A stretch of 54,048 nucleotides of DNA from Candidatus Epulonipiscium fishelsonii (lineage in GTDB: Bacteria > Bacillota > Clostridia > Lachnospirales > Cellulosilyticaceae): the NCBI GenBank assembly GCA_001983455.1, contig LJDB01000078.1, positions 1 to 54,048 of the forward strand. Direction: 5' to 3'. Both the position numbers and the translations under genes were made by a program. Shown here piece after piece: positions 53,404-54,048 of this stretch. The number at the start of each line of letters is the position of its first letter. Within the stretch, counting starts at the first letter, position 1. Under the pieces are notes generated by a model. The model had not been told where the DNA came from, did no database searches, and saw only the letters and a program-made list of their open reading frames with translations.

Positions 53404-53608
53404 TCTAATTATACGTTGAATATGAATATTGAAGGAAAAATCTAATTATGTGTAGGATACGAATATTGAAGGAAAACTCTACTTATGTGTAGGATACGAA
53501 TTCTGAAGGAAAACTCTAATTATGTGTAGGATACGAATTCTGAAGGAAAACTCTAATTATGCGTGGGATATGAATATTGAAGAGAAGCTCTAGCTATGAA
53601 TTCTAACT
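53404..53608. repeat. 37-bp tandem repeat array
   Basis: Five contiguous units start at 53424, 53461, 53498, 53535 and 53572, each exactly 37 bases, with a partial unit at 53404-53423. The unit begins GAATTCTGAAGGAAAACT or GAATATTGAAGG and ends GTGTAGGATAC. Middle units are nearly identical and the outer ones more decayed. There are no spacers between units. Confidence 0.88.
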
Positions 53609-53895
53609 AAAAAGTTTATTATAGGATTAAACTTTCTTTAGTAGGCTTGTTAATACGCCACTTATTGTGAACAATAATCTGTTTATAATCTCAAATGTAC
53701 GATTATTAATAAGGTAACACTATGTTTAGGATAAATATCAAAGCTTTAAATTTCTTGTAGAGATTATAAACAGTATTTATATTGAATTAAACTAAGACCA
53801 ATGCCGTAGTTTTCACTTGATGTTTGAAACATATGTAACTTTTTTTAATTCGTGATATTCGTGATAATAGAAAAAGCACTTTTAGTTTTTTTGTT

Positions 53896-53967
53896 CGTGA
53901 TAACGGTTTTAAGAACAAGGTGACTGTTATACGTGACAACGGATTTAAGAACAACGTAACTGTTGTA
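53896..53967. repeat. 36-bp direct repeat, two copies
   Basis: Units 53896-53931 and 53932-53967 share CGTGA.AACGG.TTTAAGAACAA and ACTGTT at their ends. Short partial copies (CGTGATA) occur at 53851 and 53860. Three degenerate CTACTTA...TTTCAC motifs follow at 53987, 54013 and 54036. No gene is seen from 53609 to 54048. Confidence 0.7.
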
Positions 53968-54048
53968 TTGAGTTGTTAACCAGGTGCTACTTATTGTTTC
54001 ACGTATGCTCTACTACTTATTTTTTCACCTCTTGGCTACTTACTGTTC

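Noticed and set aside
53404..53608. 37-bp repeats as a CRISPR array
   Set aside because: Units are contiguous with no unique spacers, and no cas genes are present.

Overview
The window is AT-rich DNA from an endospore-forming low-GC Gram-positive, most likely a Clostridia member. The evidence is spoVG, spoVT, yabP, yabQ and cwlD, the glgC/glgD pair, the block glmU-prs-pth-mfd-prsA-spoVT-HU-rqcP-yabP-yabQ-divIC, strong AGGAGG ribosome sites and very low GC throughout. The genus cannot be fixed from sequence alone.

Layout. (1) 1-2914 is an accessory spot behind a tRNA-Cys whose 5' part lies outside the window. It holds a secreted putative toxin, two paralogous putative immunity genes, each followed by a decayed copy of the tRNA-Cys 3' tail and terminator, and a small membrane protein. 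(2) 3238-18076 is a catabolic island: two AtoE-type short-chain fatty acid transporters, an HxlR regulator, a DASS/SLC13 carboxylate transporter, a metallo-beta-lactamase-fold hydrolase, cupin, SDR dehydrogenase, cyclase-family hydrolase, 3-hydroxyacyl-type dehydrogenase, BKACE (beta-keto acid cleavage enzyme), thiolase, nitroreductase and AtoDA CoA-transferase. (3) 18153-28536 is five tandem paralogues of a TupA-like ATP-grasp/GT2 fusion. (4) 28732-31375 is a membrane-anchored GH18 protein and a CwlD amidase. (5) 31457-37103, minus strand, carries a MocR regulator, a DnaI-like helicase loader, a DnaD-domain protein, MurC and an orphan IS607-type serine recombinase. (6) 37506-52960 is glycogen synthesis plus the conserved sporulation/cell-wall/translation block and a MATE exporter. 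(7) 52961-54048 is a gene-free, repeat-rich tail.

How the genes fit together. In the catabolic island a beta-hydroxy acid could be made by the cyclase-family hydrolase and SDR. The 3-hydroxyacyl-type dehydrogenase would oxidise it to a beta-keto acid, and BKACE would split that with acetyl-CoA to acetoacetate plus an acyl-CoA. AtoDA would move CoA to acetoacetate, and the thiolase would give two acetyl-CoA. The substrate is unknown. A 14-bp inverted repeat (TTACT-N4-AGTAA) occurs upstream of the hxlR gene, of the MBL gene and of the cupin operon, suggesting one HxlR regulon. The island also holds relics of its own genes (a DASS C-terminus at 8570-8635 and a dehydrogenase fragment at 14778-14887), so it seems to have been larger or duplicated and then trimmed.

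The most interesting points are the BKACE island with its operators and relics, the progressive loss of ATP-grasp features across the five glycosyltransferase fusions, the tRNA-Cys tail repeats around duplicated immunity genes, and a dnaD gene with no AUG/GUG/UUG start where the ribosome site would put one.
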